From Trifolium pratense (taxonomy: Eukaryota > Streptophyta > Magnoliopsida > Fabales > Fabaceae), in assembly GCF_020283565.1 (NCBI RefSeq), contig NC_060065.1:41032409-41096408 (forward strand): a stretch of DNA of 64,000 nucleotides. The letters run 5' to 3'. Numbering within the stretch: position 1 is the stretch's first letter; each line of letters begins with the position of its first letter. The notes below the pieces were generated by a model. It had not been told where the DNA came from. It searched no databases and was given only the letters and a program-made list of their open reading frames with translations. The translations under genes and the position numbers were made by a program. Below are positions 50,091 through 61,519 of the stretch, piece after piece.

Positions 50091-50876
50091 TAAAAATTAT
50101 CTTTAAAACAACATTCAAAATATACTTATAAGAAAATGACTCTCTCTTTATTATCCAAAAAAACAAATTGATGTTGGGAAAATAATCAAAAAAAATCTTC
50201 ACACAATAAATAAAACTAAACAGAATCTGTAATATAATACTAAATCTGCAAATTTTACAATGCGAAATTGTAAATTCTCCTCTCATGACTCACAACTACC
50301 TTAGCCCTAAACTTTTAAGAAAAAAGTTGTTGTGGGGAAAAAAACTCAATATAACTCTGCATATTTATAATAGCATTCTACCGCTTTTTCCTTTCAACTA
50401 CTCGATGTGGGACTTCTTCAGTGAATATCCACACCACTGAACTCAAGCTACGTGATTTAACCAACCATGTCAACGGTCTTCCTCATATTTGATAACTTTG
50501 AAAAGAGAAGGAACGTGTACAAAGTCTACATTCCAATTTGATCAATTATATTCTTATGTCCCCATGTAAAAGTGCTAATTAATAATATGTGTCACAATCC
50601 TAATTACAAAAGGTGATCCATTGGTGCTCGTATCAGAATATTCAACTCTTTTTTTTTTAGCCGAAGATAATCAAATACTAGATGTAAAAAAGATTATCCA
50701 ACTACCCCATTTGATACTTAGTCAAATAAAGTGCCACAACAAAATGTTGACCACAATCCAACTACTACTTGTTCAAGAGTGAAAATGTGAATTGATCAAA
50801 AAAAAAAAAAGATTGAAAATATGAAATTAATTACGCGTTATATTTTCCTTCAGTAATTCCTAACTACTTGTTTCCC

Positions 50877-50893
50877 TATATATATATATAAAT
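50877..50893 (+). promoter_or_regulatory. TATA box of copy C
   Basis: CTATATATATATATAAAT, about 150 bp before the ATG, within a segment shared with A and D. Confidence 0.55.
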
Positions 50894-51032
50894 CAAACTT
50901 TCAACCTTACCATAAGATACAACAACAAAACAAAGAACACACTACTATAATCAAAGCTTCTGCGTTATTAATTGTTTCTGAAAGAACTAGCTAGCAAAAA
51001 ATCAAGTTTGATTATATAAAAGTTTATTTCTT

Positions 51033-51293
51033 ATGGCTCCTGCTACGGGTAGTATGATCCAAATATCAATACTTCAAACACCAAATTATGAATCATCCCC
51101 AAAAAATGTGAACAGAATATGTGCATATAGAGGAAAACAATCGATAGACAGAGTTAAAGCAGGAGGAGGAAGTGGTGCACAAAAAAACAGCTTAGGTTAT
51201 GCCACCAACAGCTTGAGTCTCAATAGTGATCAAAATTATCAAAACACAAGTCCTAGAAGTATTTGCAACATGGATTATGATTATGAAATATGA
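51033..51293 (+). CDS. Array copy C: small protein of unknown function, intronless
   Basis: Encodes 86 aa, nearly identical to copies B and D, with Ser after GKQ, NSLGYATNS, and Tyr instead of Asp in SDQNYQNTSPRS. It has the same intron-free junction N-V-N-R-I-CAY. Its leader and promoter match copy D closely (ATTAATTACGCGTTATATTT). The 3' flank carries the GC-rich insert also found after copy D. B, C and D vary at only a few codons, with the frame kept, which suggests recent duplication under some constraint. Confidence 0.7.
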   Translation: MAPATGSMIQISILQTPNYESSPKNVNRICAYRGKQSIDRVKAGGGSGAQKNSLGYATNSLSLNSDQNYQNTSPRSICNMDYDYEI

Positions 51294-51466
51294 ATTTTAT
51301 TTTCTTCTTAATATAAATTTTGATAAGAATTCACCATAATTTCACACCAACTGTAATTATATGTGTAACATAGAGGTTTTGAGTATTAAATAATTTAGTA
51401 ATAATTTTCTTCTTGATGGAATGAAAAAATTATAATTACCTTGAAGTTCATCTTATATATTGTCAA

Positions 51467-51790
51467 TTTCTTATCTTGTAATTGCCTTGAAATCTCAGAG
51501 ATCAGAAAATCACATAAGTAGTGTAGGTGTTGCACTGGGCGCGGCACATAATTGCAGTGGCGTGTGACCGGTTGGTCACTGCCTTGGGCGCATCACCCAT
51601 TAGCAGTAGTGTATTTGGCTTGAACCAATTCTGCTTGCTGCGCAAGGCGCAGGCAAGCTAGCGCGGCACGCGAGCTCGCAGTGCCTTTAACTGGTAGTCC
51701 GTTTTCAAAGTTTAGTAACGGGGTTTTAGGGTTTTTGAGGCCAACATACAAGTCAGGGTTTTTGGTGTGTTTCTCGTAGAATTCACAACA
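51467..51790. mobile_element. GC-rich insert after copy C
   Basis: About 324 bp of much higher GC content (TGGGCGCGGCAC, GCGCAAGGCGCAGG) lies between GTCAAT and CCCTATTTTATTTC, which are contiguous after copy B. The same insert is after copy D. It resembles an LTR fragment; target duplications are not clear. Confidence 0.6.
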
Positions 51791-51821
51791 CCCTATTTTA
51801 TTTCAATTATTTATATTTCTA

Positions 51822-52693
51822 TTTTCTTTTTTGAAATAAATAATTAATGACTTAGTGTAAAAAGGTAAAGTTTTCATGCATGGACAAAAACCTAAATCAA
51901 TGTAATAAAAATTAATAGCGCAAAATAATATACAAAATTCTACCCTAAAAAAATATATATATATACAAAATATACAGGAATAATATAAGGTGTGTTTGAT
52001 ATGTTAAAAAAATAAGAGACTTGGCATGAGAATTTCAGTTATAATTTGATTCTAAAATTGTCTCGCACGAAACTACATGACAATTTTTTTTCTCTATACA
52101 AGTTCTTTAAAATACCAAACTTAACTACTTTATCCTACAAACATACAAAGTTCAATATCTTAAACAGTTGTGTGGTGTTGTTCTGTCATGTATTGTTCTA
52201 TCTAATAGTTATTTTCAAAACTAAACTACACACTTAAAATGCTTAAAGGACATCTCAAAATTTGGAGCAGAGAGGTTTTTGGTAATCTTGATCTCAGGAC
52301 CAAACAAATACACTAGCAAACTCTAATAATGTGTTTGGATGAGGGAATGTTTTGAGGTAATCCAGCGAATTTCATTAATTTATCCAAACAATGAAATTTA
52401 AAAATCAAGGGAAAGTGGATTCCCTAGTATTTAAAATCTCTAATCCCTCTTTGGCAATTCAAATATTGAGTTTCATTTTATTCAAATATTTAGTTTCATA
52501 TATGCGGTAGAAACAGAGGTGTAGCAGAAGAGATTAGAAGCAAAATTCGGAGCAGAAGCATATATTATTTTGGAGAAAACCAGAAGCATCTATTATTACA
52601 TGTATTAATGGTTTAGTAATTTTTGCTTTTATACGAGGCCAACATTTTTTTTTTCCTTTTACTTTTGCTTGGTCAAAGGGAGCAACAGCATTC
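51822..52693. other. Spacer after copy C
   Basis: AT-rich. At about 52236-52300 the plus strand reads LKIWSREVFGNLDLR, a motif of plant LINE polyproteins just before the reverse transcriptase, ending in a stop soon after. This is a tiny LINE relic. No gene. Confidence 0.4.
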
Positions 52694-53383
52694 TGTTAGA
52701 ATATTTTCTAATATTCTGTGGGCTGCAATCAATTGTGGGTTTTGGTTTTAATAAAAACGGGTTGATGTTGTTGTGATCCATTTGATGATGCTTAAGCCCG
52801 ATAATTGTGATCAGTAATAATGGGCTTGAACACTAATTCTGATTTGTGTAGAAATAAAGTGTAGGCCCAACTCTAGAGTCCATGATGAGTGGTACTAGGT
52901 TGTTATCTTATAAATAGATAGGCTAGGTCCCCTTTGCCGTAACATCGTCAAGCTAGCAATAAGCTGAACGCTCATTTGTTGTCTTCCCCATCAAAGACCT
53001 CAAAGACTGGAGCATGTGATTAGGCAGAGGAAGACCTTGTCTAGTATATCGATGTTTTCGATATTGGTGCGCTTCCTGTAACGATGATTTGTGATTATGA
53101 TTGTCAAGTAAGTGTGTTCTAATTTCATATAATATATCGATCTCTAATTGTTAATTATTACATGTGGTATCATAGCTTAATATTATATGATTAGAACCCT
53201 TGTGATTGTTAAATTGAATATATGAATTATATGAACATAATCGATGTATGCGGTTTGTTTGTTTTTAATCGTGTGCTTCTGGCATAATTTCAAATTTTAT
53301 TATGGTTCTTGAATCTTGATTATTATTTTGTGTTGTGGCTCATATATTAAATTAGTTTTGGCCGTAACGATTGAAAAGTGATA

Positions 53384-53386
<3 letters not shown>

Positions 53387-53448
<62 letters not shown>
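53387..53448. repeat. (AT)n microsatellite in the retroelement
   Basis: About 31 AT units, about 210 bp after the primer site; not seen in the sister element. Confidence 0.95.
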
Positions 53449-53452
<4 letters not shown>

Positions 53453-56082
53453 CCCTATTTCTTATTCTATGAACCCTTATGACCTTTTATGTTGGAATCT
53501 GGTGATCTCTTTTTGTCGATATGAAACTTGAATTCCTCTATTTAATTTGTCGTGCAATTTAATCAGTATCAAAACAGTTGATTTTGGGATGACCATGATT
53601 TTGCGGACTTGTTTTAATTTTGGCCAATACTTGTGTTAAGTGTCATTGCTTGCAGCTTTATTTATAAGTGTAGGCCAAGAAACATTATGTTTGATTTTAG
53701 AAGGTGAGGTGCGATATTTTATTTGTTTTAAAAGAAACTAGTTTTACGATTTGAGATTTTTCTTGTTTAAATTTTAACTGTCAAATCAATGAGTTATGTA
53801 TGCTGATGGTTTCATAATAGACATCGTTTTATGAAAATTGGTACAGTATAAGACAAATTTGTGCAATCTTGAACCTTTTACGCACATGATTTCTCATAAT
53901 TGGGAATTAAAGCTTTGTTGAAACCATTAACTCTTGCACCTTTTTCTCATGATTTCTCAATTCTGAATAAATACAGTTTCATCTATAATATTTGATACAT
54001 GTTCCTTACTATTTTTGGGAGACTGATATATCCCACTCTTCCAATTTATGTGTCATATCAAGAAATTTTATTTTATTCCATGATCATTTAATTTGATTTT
54101 TTGTGTTATTTATGGAATAAAATTATGGTTTCACACGTATCTATAACATTTACATATGTTTGGTACAAGAATATTTGATTGTCTTAATAAATATATTCTT
54201 GATTTTGAGAATGAAATTATTTTGTGAAATCTGTTTCAATCATATTGATTTTGGGCTTCATCTATTTTGAGAAACTTGTGTGCATTGTTGCACCGTTACA
54301 TGTTTTTCATGTTACTATTTTTCATTTATGTGGTATGCATCACATGCTTTATTTCAATGTTGGTGATAGATGTGCACTTGATGTACGTTTTGTGATGCAA
54401 TTAATTTACACTGCAATTTATCGTAATTTTGAGTTCAGAATTTGGATACTCATGTGTTTATGACCAAATATGTATTGCCTTATTTCTATAAACATGCTGA
54501 GAAAAGTTTTTGAGCAATTATTTAAGGCAATTGAAAACTAATATCCTTGTAACTTATTATTTATATAAGTTGGGTCGATTATTATTATTGAAGTCATTTT
54601 ATTATGATATAACGGTTTGCACTTGATTTGTGACTATTTGAGATGACACCGTCAAATATCTTATCGCGGAGTCTTTGATTCTCATATTGATTCTATTTGC
54701 AAGGATGAAAAAGTCACACTCTTGGAGGTTAGTGGTGTAATTATTTATCCTCTTGTGACTTGTTATATAATTGCATATAAGGAGGAATTTGTTTTCCAAC
54801 ATTATCTACTAGCTCCTTTTTAAAATGATAAATGTGCAATTATATATGAAAGTTTTATTGTTTTTCCGAAATATTCTAAATTATAAACTCTCTATATAAT
54901 CATTAATTGATTTTTTGTTATATACTCCGATTTTAAAATTTTACTCTAATGAGTGGGAGTATTTCAAGTTTAATATTTTGAGAGTTCTATTATGGAAAAA
55001 TATAAATTTAGTGTGACATTGTTTGACATGTCCATTGTGTGATAGAGAAAATAGTTGAGTATTTGTTTAAATATTTTAACACTTTTGGATTGGTAATTCA
55101 ACTATAATTCTCTATCAAGTGGGAGAGTTCTACATGTCAACTATTTATAAATGTTTGTAGAGACTTACATTGAGGATTTTAACGTCCTATGTTATAAAGT
55201 TCGGGACTATTTGGTTTATATCCTCAATTGATTTAAAATTGAAGGCTCTTATTTTTCCGCTGCGTAAATTATTTATTTATTATATTGAGTTGACTATTTC
55301 ACAGTAATTATCTCTTATGAGTTGACTGTTTAACAGTAATGAGCTCTTTCCCCAAATAATAGCACATAATATGTTAATATTTTTTGTGCTTTTCTAATAC
55401 CACTACGAATGAATAAACGACATGTTCAAAATGCAAATTAAAATAATGAGTGACCAGTTTAGATGCATTTAAATGATGCATATTTTTACTGAGTCGTATT
55501 TTGACAAGAGACAAGAGATAATGATTCCTATGCAAGAAAATTTTGTGTGTTGGTATAAACCGTCACCACCAAAGTGGGACCGTTTATATCGATTGATGAG
55601 ATTTTCTTTGCAGTTTGAGGAATGTTTTTTAATTGTAACATGTAATTTTCTGCCCAAAGGTGATTATTATAGGTTACGATTAAAAATTAATTTGAGATGA
55701 AGTTATTGGAGAATGCGTTGAACGGAGGAATTTGCCTGCCTAAAGGTGACAACTTTCAAAGTTCAATGTATACTCATTGATTAACTTATCTGAGGTTTTG
55801 ACTGAGGATTTGACCTTAGTTTGTACATTCTGCCCAAAGGTGATTGTACTATTATATTGACCTCGTTATGATAATACCAATTCAATTTGGTTTTTGATTC
55901 AAAAAAAAAATGAATTTCTCCACACATAATTGTTACATTTCCATTGAAATGTTGAATATCATAGATCACTTGATTAGTGGGAGATAACTTATATTCTTTT
56001 GATATGTTTGATTAGTGGGAGTTTGAATTTTATATTAACTCCTTTTATAAATTTGAAATTATTTGAAATATAAAAATATTTG

Positions 56083-56505
56083 AGCTCAGTGTTGTTGGGA
56101 TCACTATGCCGGTGATCAACACTATTTTGGAGCTGAGGCATTATATAAATAAATATTATAGCTCAGTGTTGTTGGGATCACTATGCCGGTGATCAACACT
56201 ATTTTGGAGCTGAGGCATTATGTGAAAACATAAATAAATAAGCTCAGTGTTGTCGGGATCACTTAGCCGGTGATCAACACTATTTTGGAGCTGAGGCATT
56301 ATGTGAAAACATAAATAAATAAGCTCAGTGTTGTCGGGATCACTTAGCCGGTGATCAACACTATTTTGGAGCTGAGACATTATGGTATCTTAAGAACCAT
56401 GTAATTTCTCTGGCTTTGAGGCATTTGAGAGAAATTATGTCTAAAATATTGGAGCTCGATGTTGATTAGATCATTATACCGCGGTAGTCAACATTGTTTT
56501 GGAGC
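56083..56505 (+). repeat. Tandem hairpin units in the non-coding retroelement
   Basis: Four regular units starting at about 56083, 56161, 56242 and 56323 (spacing 78-81 bp), then a divergent fifth at about 56452. Each has GCTC...GAGC, AGTGTT...AACACT and GATCAC...GTGATC as nested stems around a 7-nt loop. The loop varies (TATGCCG or TTAGCCG) while stems are kept. Confidence 0.85.
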
Positions 56506-57426
56506 TTGGACTTGTGGTATCTTATGGACCATAGAATTTCTCTGGCTTTAAGGCATTTGAGAGAAATTGAGGACTGACGAAGACAATGATAGTATGGTTG
56601 AGATCACAAACATATCATTTTCTCGCTACACTCTACACAAATGACTAGTCGACGGAGTTTGGTGGTATTTGTAACCATGGAAGGTGTTGTGTCGATAATA
56701 ATATAATTACCGCTATGATTCGATATCATTTAACTTTTGTTGGACGGAGTCTTAATTAGATGTTGCATCTTGGGATCAATGTGGCCACGTTAAAATATGT
56801 TGTCAACCCGAGAGTCGTTTTCAAAATGTTTTCTTCAAATTAAATATACACAATTGATTTTGCCCAAGTGGGAGAATGTTAGAATATTTTCTAATATTCT
56901 GTGGGCTGCAATCAATTGTGGGTTTTGGTTTTAATAAAAATGGGTTGATGTTGTTGTGATCCATTTGATGATGCTTAAGCCCGATAATTGTGATCAGTAA
57001 TAATGGGCTTGAACACTAATTCTGATTTGTGTAGAAACAAAGTGTAGGCCCAACTCTAGAGTCCATGATGGGTGGTACTAGGTTGTTATCTTATAAATAG
57101 ATAGGCTAGATCCCCTTTGCCGTAACATCGTCAAGCTAGCAATAAGCTGAACGCTCATTTGTTGTCTTCCCCATCAAAGACCTCAAAGACTGGAGCATGT
57201 GATTAGGCAGAGGAAGACCTTGTCTAGTATATCGATGTTTTCGATATTGGTGCGCTTCCTGTAACGATGGTTTGTGATTATGATTGTCAAGTAAGTGTGT
57301 TCTAATTTCATATAATATATCGATCTCTAATTGTTAATTATTACACATTCTAGTTTGCATGGTTTCATATCCACCAATTTGTTCACATGGTTTGAACAAA
57401 ACAAAAAAACAGATAAAAAGAGATGT

Positions 57427-58179
57427 TGTTAAAAGTTTCATATAGGATGTGAGATGACCTGAATACGCGTTTATAAATAAGAGACAGTTCTTACCTTATA
57501 AGCCGATTTTGTACGTCAGGACTGACTGTTACTTATAATCAAATGTTTCATTATTGGCCCATTATGTCTCACTTATATAAGTTGAGAGTGGTCATACTAG
57601 GGTAATTATGTGAGTAAATTTTGTGAGAGAACAACCTTCAAAAAGAGAGAAAAGAAGAGAGAAAACAATTCCCGTTTTTCTCAAATCAGTCCCACTAAAA
57701 TTCCGATTCCCGATTCCCGATTCGTTAACCGTTGGATATCGCTCAAACTTGGAGGGCAGGTTCGCAGCTCTAGAGGCTATCTTTTGACCGTTCGAATCGT
57801 CGAAACAAGGTCGGGTTCTTGAGATATTCTGCTCGCAATATAGCAGGTTTTTTGGGAAAATTTCAGCTATTTGTTCTTATTTTGTAAGCTTTAGTGCTTT
57901 GTTGTGTAATTGATTGTTACCACTTGTTTGTGTCTCACTTGGAGACTCTTTTGTACCCTTATTTGATTATAGTGGAACTATTTCTTTGGTCTGGACGAAC
58001 CGTGGTTTTTTACTCTAACGTCGAGGGTTTTTCATGTTAAAATTCCAGTGTTCTTTTATTTTGTTCTACTGGCTGTCATATATTTGTTGTTGATCCTCAA
58101 AGGTTCTTACAAGTTTGAGGAACTTTATTTCCGCTGCATATTGCTCTATTATTGTTATAGTGTGTTAGTTTCCCATCAT
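57427..58179 (+). mobile_element. Probable copia-type solo LTR (753 bp)
   Basis: Starts TGTTAAAAGTTTCATATAGG and contains GGATGTGAGATGACCTG, typical of legume copia LTR starts. A TATA-like TCACTTATATAAG is at about 57570, with T-rich 3' sequence as in copia leaders. GATGT occurs on both flanks (57422-57426 and 58180-58184). No interior was found. The 70-codon frame at 57610-57822 lies in the leader and is not called. Confidence 0.55.
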
Positions 58180-58184
58180 GATGT

Positions 58185-59285
58185 GACAAAATTTTTTTAA
58201 TTTTTTTTATTTGTGTGTGCGCCTAAATCTTGTACTCAAAAGCTTGTGCCCAAGCAAGTATTGCTCAGTGAAGTCCAAGTTCAACTAATTTGTTAGTCCA
58301 CACACGTTGTTATTTTTAGTCAAGATGAGATGATGTAGTGTGAACATGATCACATGGTAAACTTAATCAAGCTTTAATATAAGTGCATATAAATACAAAT
58401 TTAAATCAAAGTACTACGTAGACAAAACAAATTTAGTCTATTAAATAAAAAGACTAAACGAGTTTAGAAAAGTATTTAATTCATTCACACGGTTAGTTTA
58501 AAGATATTGCATTGTCAAGTTTAAAGTATTTTTGCTTCTCTTTCTTTTTTGTTGCCAAGGAGTATATAGTTGTTAAATTAAGAATGGAGCCTATTTCCAA
58601 AACAAAACAAAAAATTAAAAGTACAAGTGAAATGGAGAATCACGAATTTGAACTTAAACTCTAAATATCAATATTCTTGCACCAAAAGTGTCGTTTTAGA
58701 TCACGGTACATATGTCAATGTACAACTTTAATCACCAATATATTTATTATATACTATAAAAAATTATAAAAATTTTATATTTTAAAGATATTCGTCGAGT
58801 CAAATTGAACAATATTTTATATGCTATCATTTGTTTTTATATATCAATAAAAGAAATATGGAGGTTATATGAATAGTACACACAATTCTCAAACAACACC
58901 TAAAAATGAACAGGGGGATTACTTACACGGCTATAGGACTAATCATATATCTTACGTCTAACTCATGTATATATGATTGATTGTGGTTTTTAATACTCCT
59001 TTCCATCTCGTATATAATTACAAAAGTTTATTTTTTAGTTTCATTCGATGACTAATATATTTGAATTAGAATATAAACTAGATACTTTTTATTGAAATAA
59101 AAAAAAATGAATTTTTTCTTATGAAACCGGATGAAGTATAATTTATTACACTAACACTATTGAAATTAGGTAAAGAAAGTGACAATTATAATTTATGAAT
59201 AAATTATGAATAAAAATAATAAGAATTCATATTACTAATACAAACCTGCATTGTTACTGAGTCAAAATTAAACCTCGATCATGTT
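58185..59285. other. Spacer upstream of the 46-aa gene
   Basis: AT-rich. A small Stowaway-like MITE lies at 58996-59136 (CTCCTTTCCATCTCG; end inverted, flanked by TA). Confidence 0.4.
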
Positions 59286-59295
59286 CTATAAATAC
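59286..59295 (+). promoter_or_regulatory. TATA box of the 46-aa gene
   Basis: CTATAAATAC, about 100 bp before the ATG at 59391, with a CA-rich leader between, a canonical plant layout. Confidence 0.55.
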
Positions 59296-59390
59296 TGATT
59301 TCCTCATACTCACTTTGCATCAATTATTCAAACTCACTTGCTATCTCATCATCAATTTGCAAGACATAAACCTTTCACAACTCGTGCACA

Positions 59391-59901
59391 ATGGTTCGTC
59401 TATTGGGAAATCTTAAACAAGCAAACACAATTCAAATGTTGAATTCCATGTTAAGACAAGTTAGATCCACATTCACGTACGTAATTATAACTTCTTTCTT
59501 TTAATTTATTTCTTCTCGTCAAACCTTAGCACAAAACTTATTAATTTCATCACTACAGTACGTTTTAATTTCATCAAATTTTTAAATATAATGAATACAC
59601 ACACACACAAAACTTATTTCAACAACAAAATACTCTCTCCAACCTTTTACTTTTTGGTACTCTCTCCGACCTTATTTATGAGTAAAAGTTAACAAAAAAA
59701 TTTAGCTTCAAATATAAACAAATGTTACTAAAATTAACTTTTTTTTTTTTTGGTAGGATATTAAAATTAACTTTATTTAATGTTATTTTTCCAAAAATAC
59801 TCTCATTAATGGTTTTCCATAATTATTTTTGTGTGTTAAATCTCAGAACAACGAGCGGTGGGTCAGATATTAGCGATGGAAAAGGTGACAAACATAACTA
59901 G
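59391..59901 (+). CDS. Small two-exon gene for a 46-aa protein, unknown
   Basis: Exon 1 (59391-59476) and exon 2 (59847-59901) join in phase 2, donor GTACGT and acceptor TCTCAG, to give 46 aa ending at TAG. Exon 1 encodes MVRLLGNLKQANTIQMLNSM followed by LRQVRSTF, a basic, possibly amphipathic helix. Exon 2 encodes a hydrophilic tail (SGGSDISDGKGDKHN). There is no signal peptide or clear membrane segment. Support is a good TATA box and leader, a purine-context ATG and a frame that stays open across canonical splice sites. Against it are its size and the lack of a known family. A donor 4 bases later would give an even shorter product. Confidence 0.4.
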
Positions 59902-60634
59902 TAGTGACCAGTGGGCAATAACAAAATACTACCTCCTATTCAATTTATAAGAAGTTGTTACCTTATTAAATAATTTGTATTATAGAATAGATATATCAAT
60001 TATTAATATAGTACTATATGGATATATGGAAATTTGATGTTTTATGAATTTTAATTTAATTAAGAGTAATACTTTGCATGTTTATGAAAGGTTGCACCTT
60101 TTGATGTATAAAGTTTGCCGCTCATAAATTTGTCAATCATATGATAGTCGATAATCTTGGATTCTTGGTGTCGCAAAGCAATAATATTGACGTTTTCTCT
60201 TCCGACTTCAGGGTTTCTTTTATACTTCCCTAAAATTTCATTTTGTCCCTCGTATTTTGAAAAAATTTGGCCAACTTATTTCGATTTCTACAAACTGAAA
60301 TTTAGCATGGAAAATAAATCGGTTTATAAACCGAAATACCATAAGTTAAGAAAAGAAGAAATATTTATGTGAAAATTCATATAGAGCTATCTGTGGTAAA
60401 TTTAGCATATCTCTCTGAATATAAGTCGTATGCTAATGATTTTTAATCTAGTGTAAAGAAGACAAAATTTACTACAGGATTGACACCGGAATATTGTTCA
60501 ATTTCATTAAGTATAGTATGAGAAAATCTATCTACAAGTTTGTGAAAAGTTTCTGCTCTGTTTCTGTACCAGTACCCATTATTTGGTTAAACTGAACCAA
60601 TTGGATAGTTAACCCTAAAAACAAAAATTATATT
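59902..60634. other. Intergenic, no gene seen
   Basis: AT-rich. A 71-codon frame at 60157-60372 is unrecognised and lacks promoter or splice support. Confidence 0.35.
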
Positions 60635-61519
60635 TGTAATCTTGACACCCTAGTCTTTCTAACGAGTGATCGTTTACTCAAATCGGACATCGTTTAGTAT
60701 TAAATGAATACTATTACAAGAGTAGTTCTATACATACACCAGATTACAAGCAATCAATCTACATCCTAAGTTATCCTTGATCCTACCTCCACAAGTAGCT
60801 TAGCTCCTCATGTTGCTTCGTTCGCCTCCTAGCTTCAACGTCATGGCTTGAGAATCCATGCAACTGAGGTGCTTGAAGCTATCCAATGCGTTTTAGGATC
60901 CAAAAGGTATGAACGCTCCGAATTGCAGAATGTAGATGAACAGTAGCAGAAATTCCGAACCCCTGAACCAGAAAATGAGATTTCTATATATAATAAACGC
61001 AACCATGCCGCGCGCCAGATCTACCATGCCGCGCGTGGTTGCAATTCTCCTGACTACGCCGCGCGCATAACGGTATCACGCGGCGCGTGATCAAAACTAA
61101 GGCCTCTGGTCTTCATTTTCAGCTCATTTGCGCCGCGCGTGATGGCTTCACGCCCCCGGCGTAGTTCAACTTAGCCATCACGCGGCGCGTCATCCTCCTT
61201 CACGCCGCGCGTAGTAGAAATGTGAAAAGCCCCCTCACTGGTCCATGAATTACGCCGCGCGTGGTCAGGTCCCCACGCCGCGCGTAATTGTAGCAGAAAA
61301 ATGTCTCTCTGATGCAGGCTTCTACGCTGCGCGTGGTACCTCACGCCCCCAGCGTAGTTCAACTCTGTATTTTCCTGCATATTTTCCTGCTTTCTTGAAG
61401 AACAAGTAATCATGCTTCCGAGTAGATTTCTCTTGAATTTATTGCTTAAATTCTACTAAAATGCATCTAATGTTACTCAAATAGGCGTGGATTAGAGAGT
61501 GTGACGATACGTCATCACA
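60635..61519 (-). mobile_element. GC-rich LTR-like block with CACGCCGCGCGTG repeats
   Basis: Bounded by TGTAATC (60635) and ATCACA (61519), so read leftwards it begins TGTGATGACGTATCGTCAC, like an LTR. Between about 61005 and 61350 are some twelve copies of (C/T)ACGCCGCGCGT(G/A) or its complement and variants (CACGCCCCCGGCGTAG) in an otherwise AT-rich window. It abuts the first base of the duplicated D unit. No target duplication was found. The 80-codon minus frame at 61171-61413 is a by-product of the repeats. Confidence 0.5.

Larger units (their letters stand above)
48335..51821 (+). repeat. Segmental duplication, copy C unit
   Basis: Matches 61520-64000 almost throughout, starting at CTCATACCTAGTTCCACG. 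Differences include the MITE at 49185-50090 and about 87 bp at 50650-50735, both present only here. Confidence 0.9.
52694..57345 (+). mobile_element. Non-coding LTR retroelement (LARD-like), plus strand
   Basis: LTRs of 469 bp (52694-53162 and 56877-57345) differ at about five positions. The target duplication is CATTC (52689-52693 and 57346-57350). The primer site at 53165-53176 reads TGGTATCATAGC, one base off the initiator-tRNA-Met complement. A polypurine tract CCCAAGTGGGAGAA precedes the 3' LTR. The interior has no retroviral-type genes. It is the same family as 41229-45760 in the opposite orientation. LTR divergence is slightly higher, so it is probably the older of the two. Confidence 0.92.

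Noticed and set aside
56156..56380. Frame with perfectly repeated PQLQNSVDH-RLSDPDNTEL peptides
   Set aside because: Reverse-strand translation of the retroelement hairpin array; spacing of 78-81 bp keeps it open by chance.
61171..61413. 80-codon minus-strand frame in GC-rich DNA
   Set aside because: It follows the CACGCCGCGCGTG repeats and has no family match, promoter or splice support.
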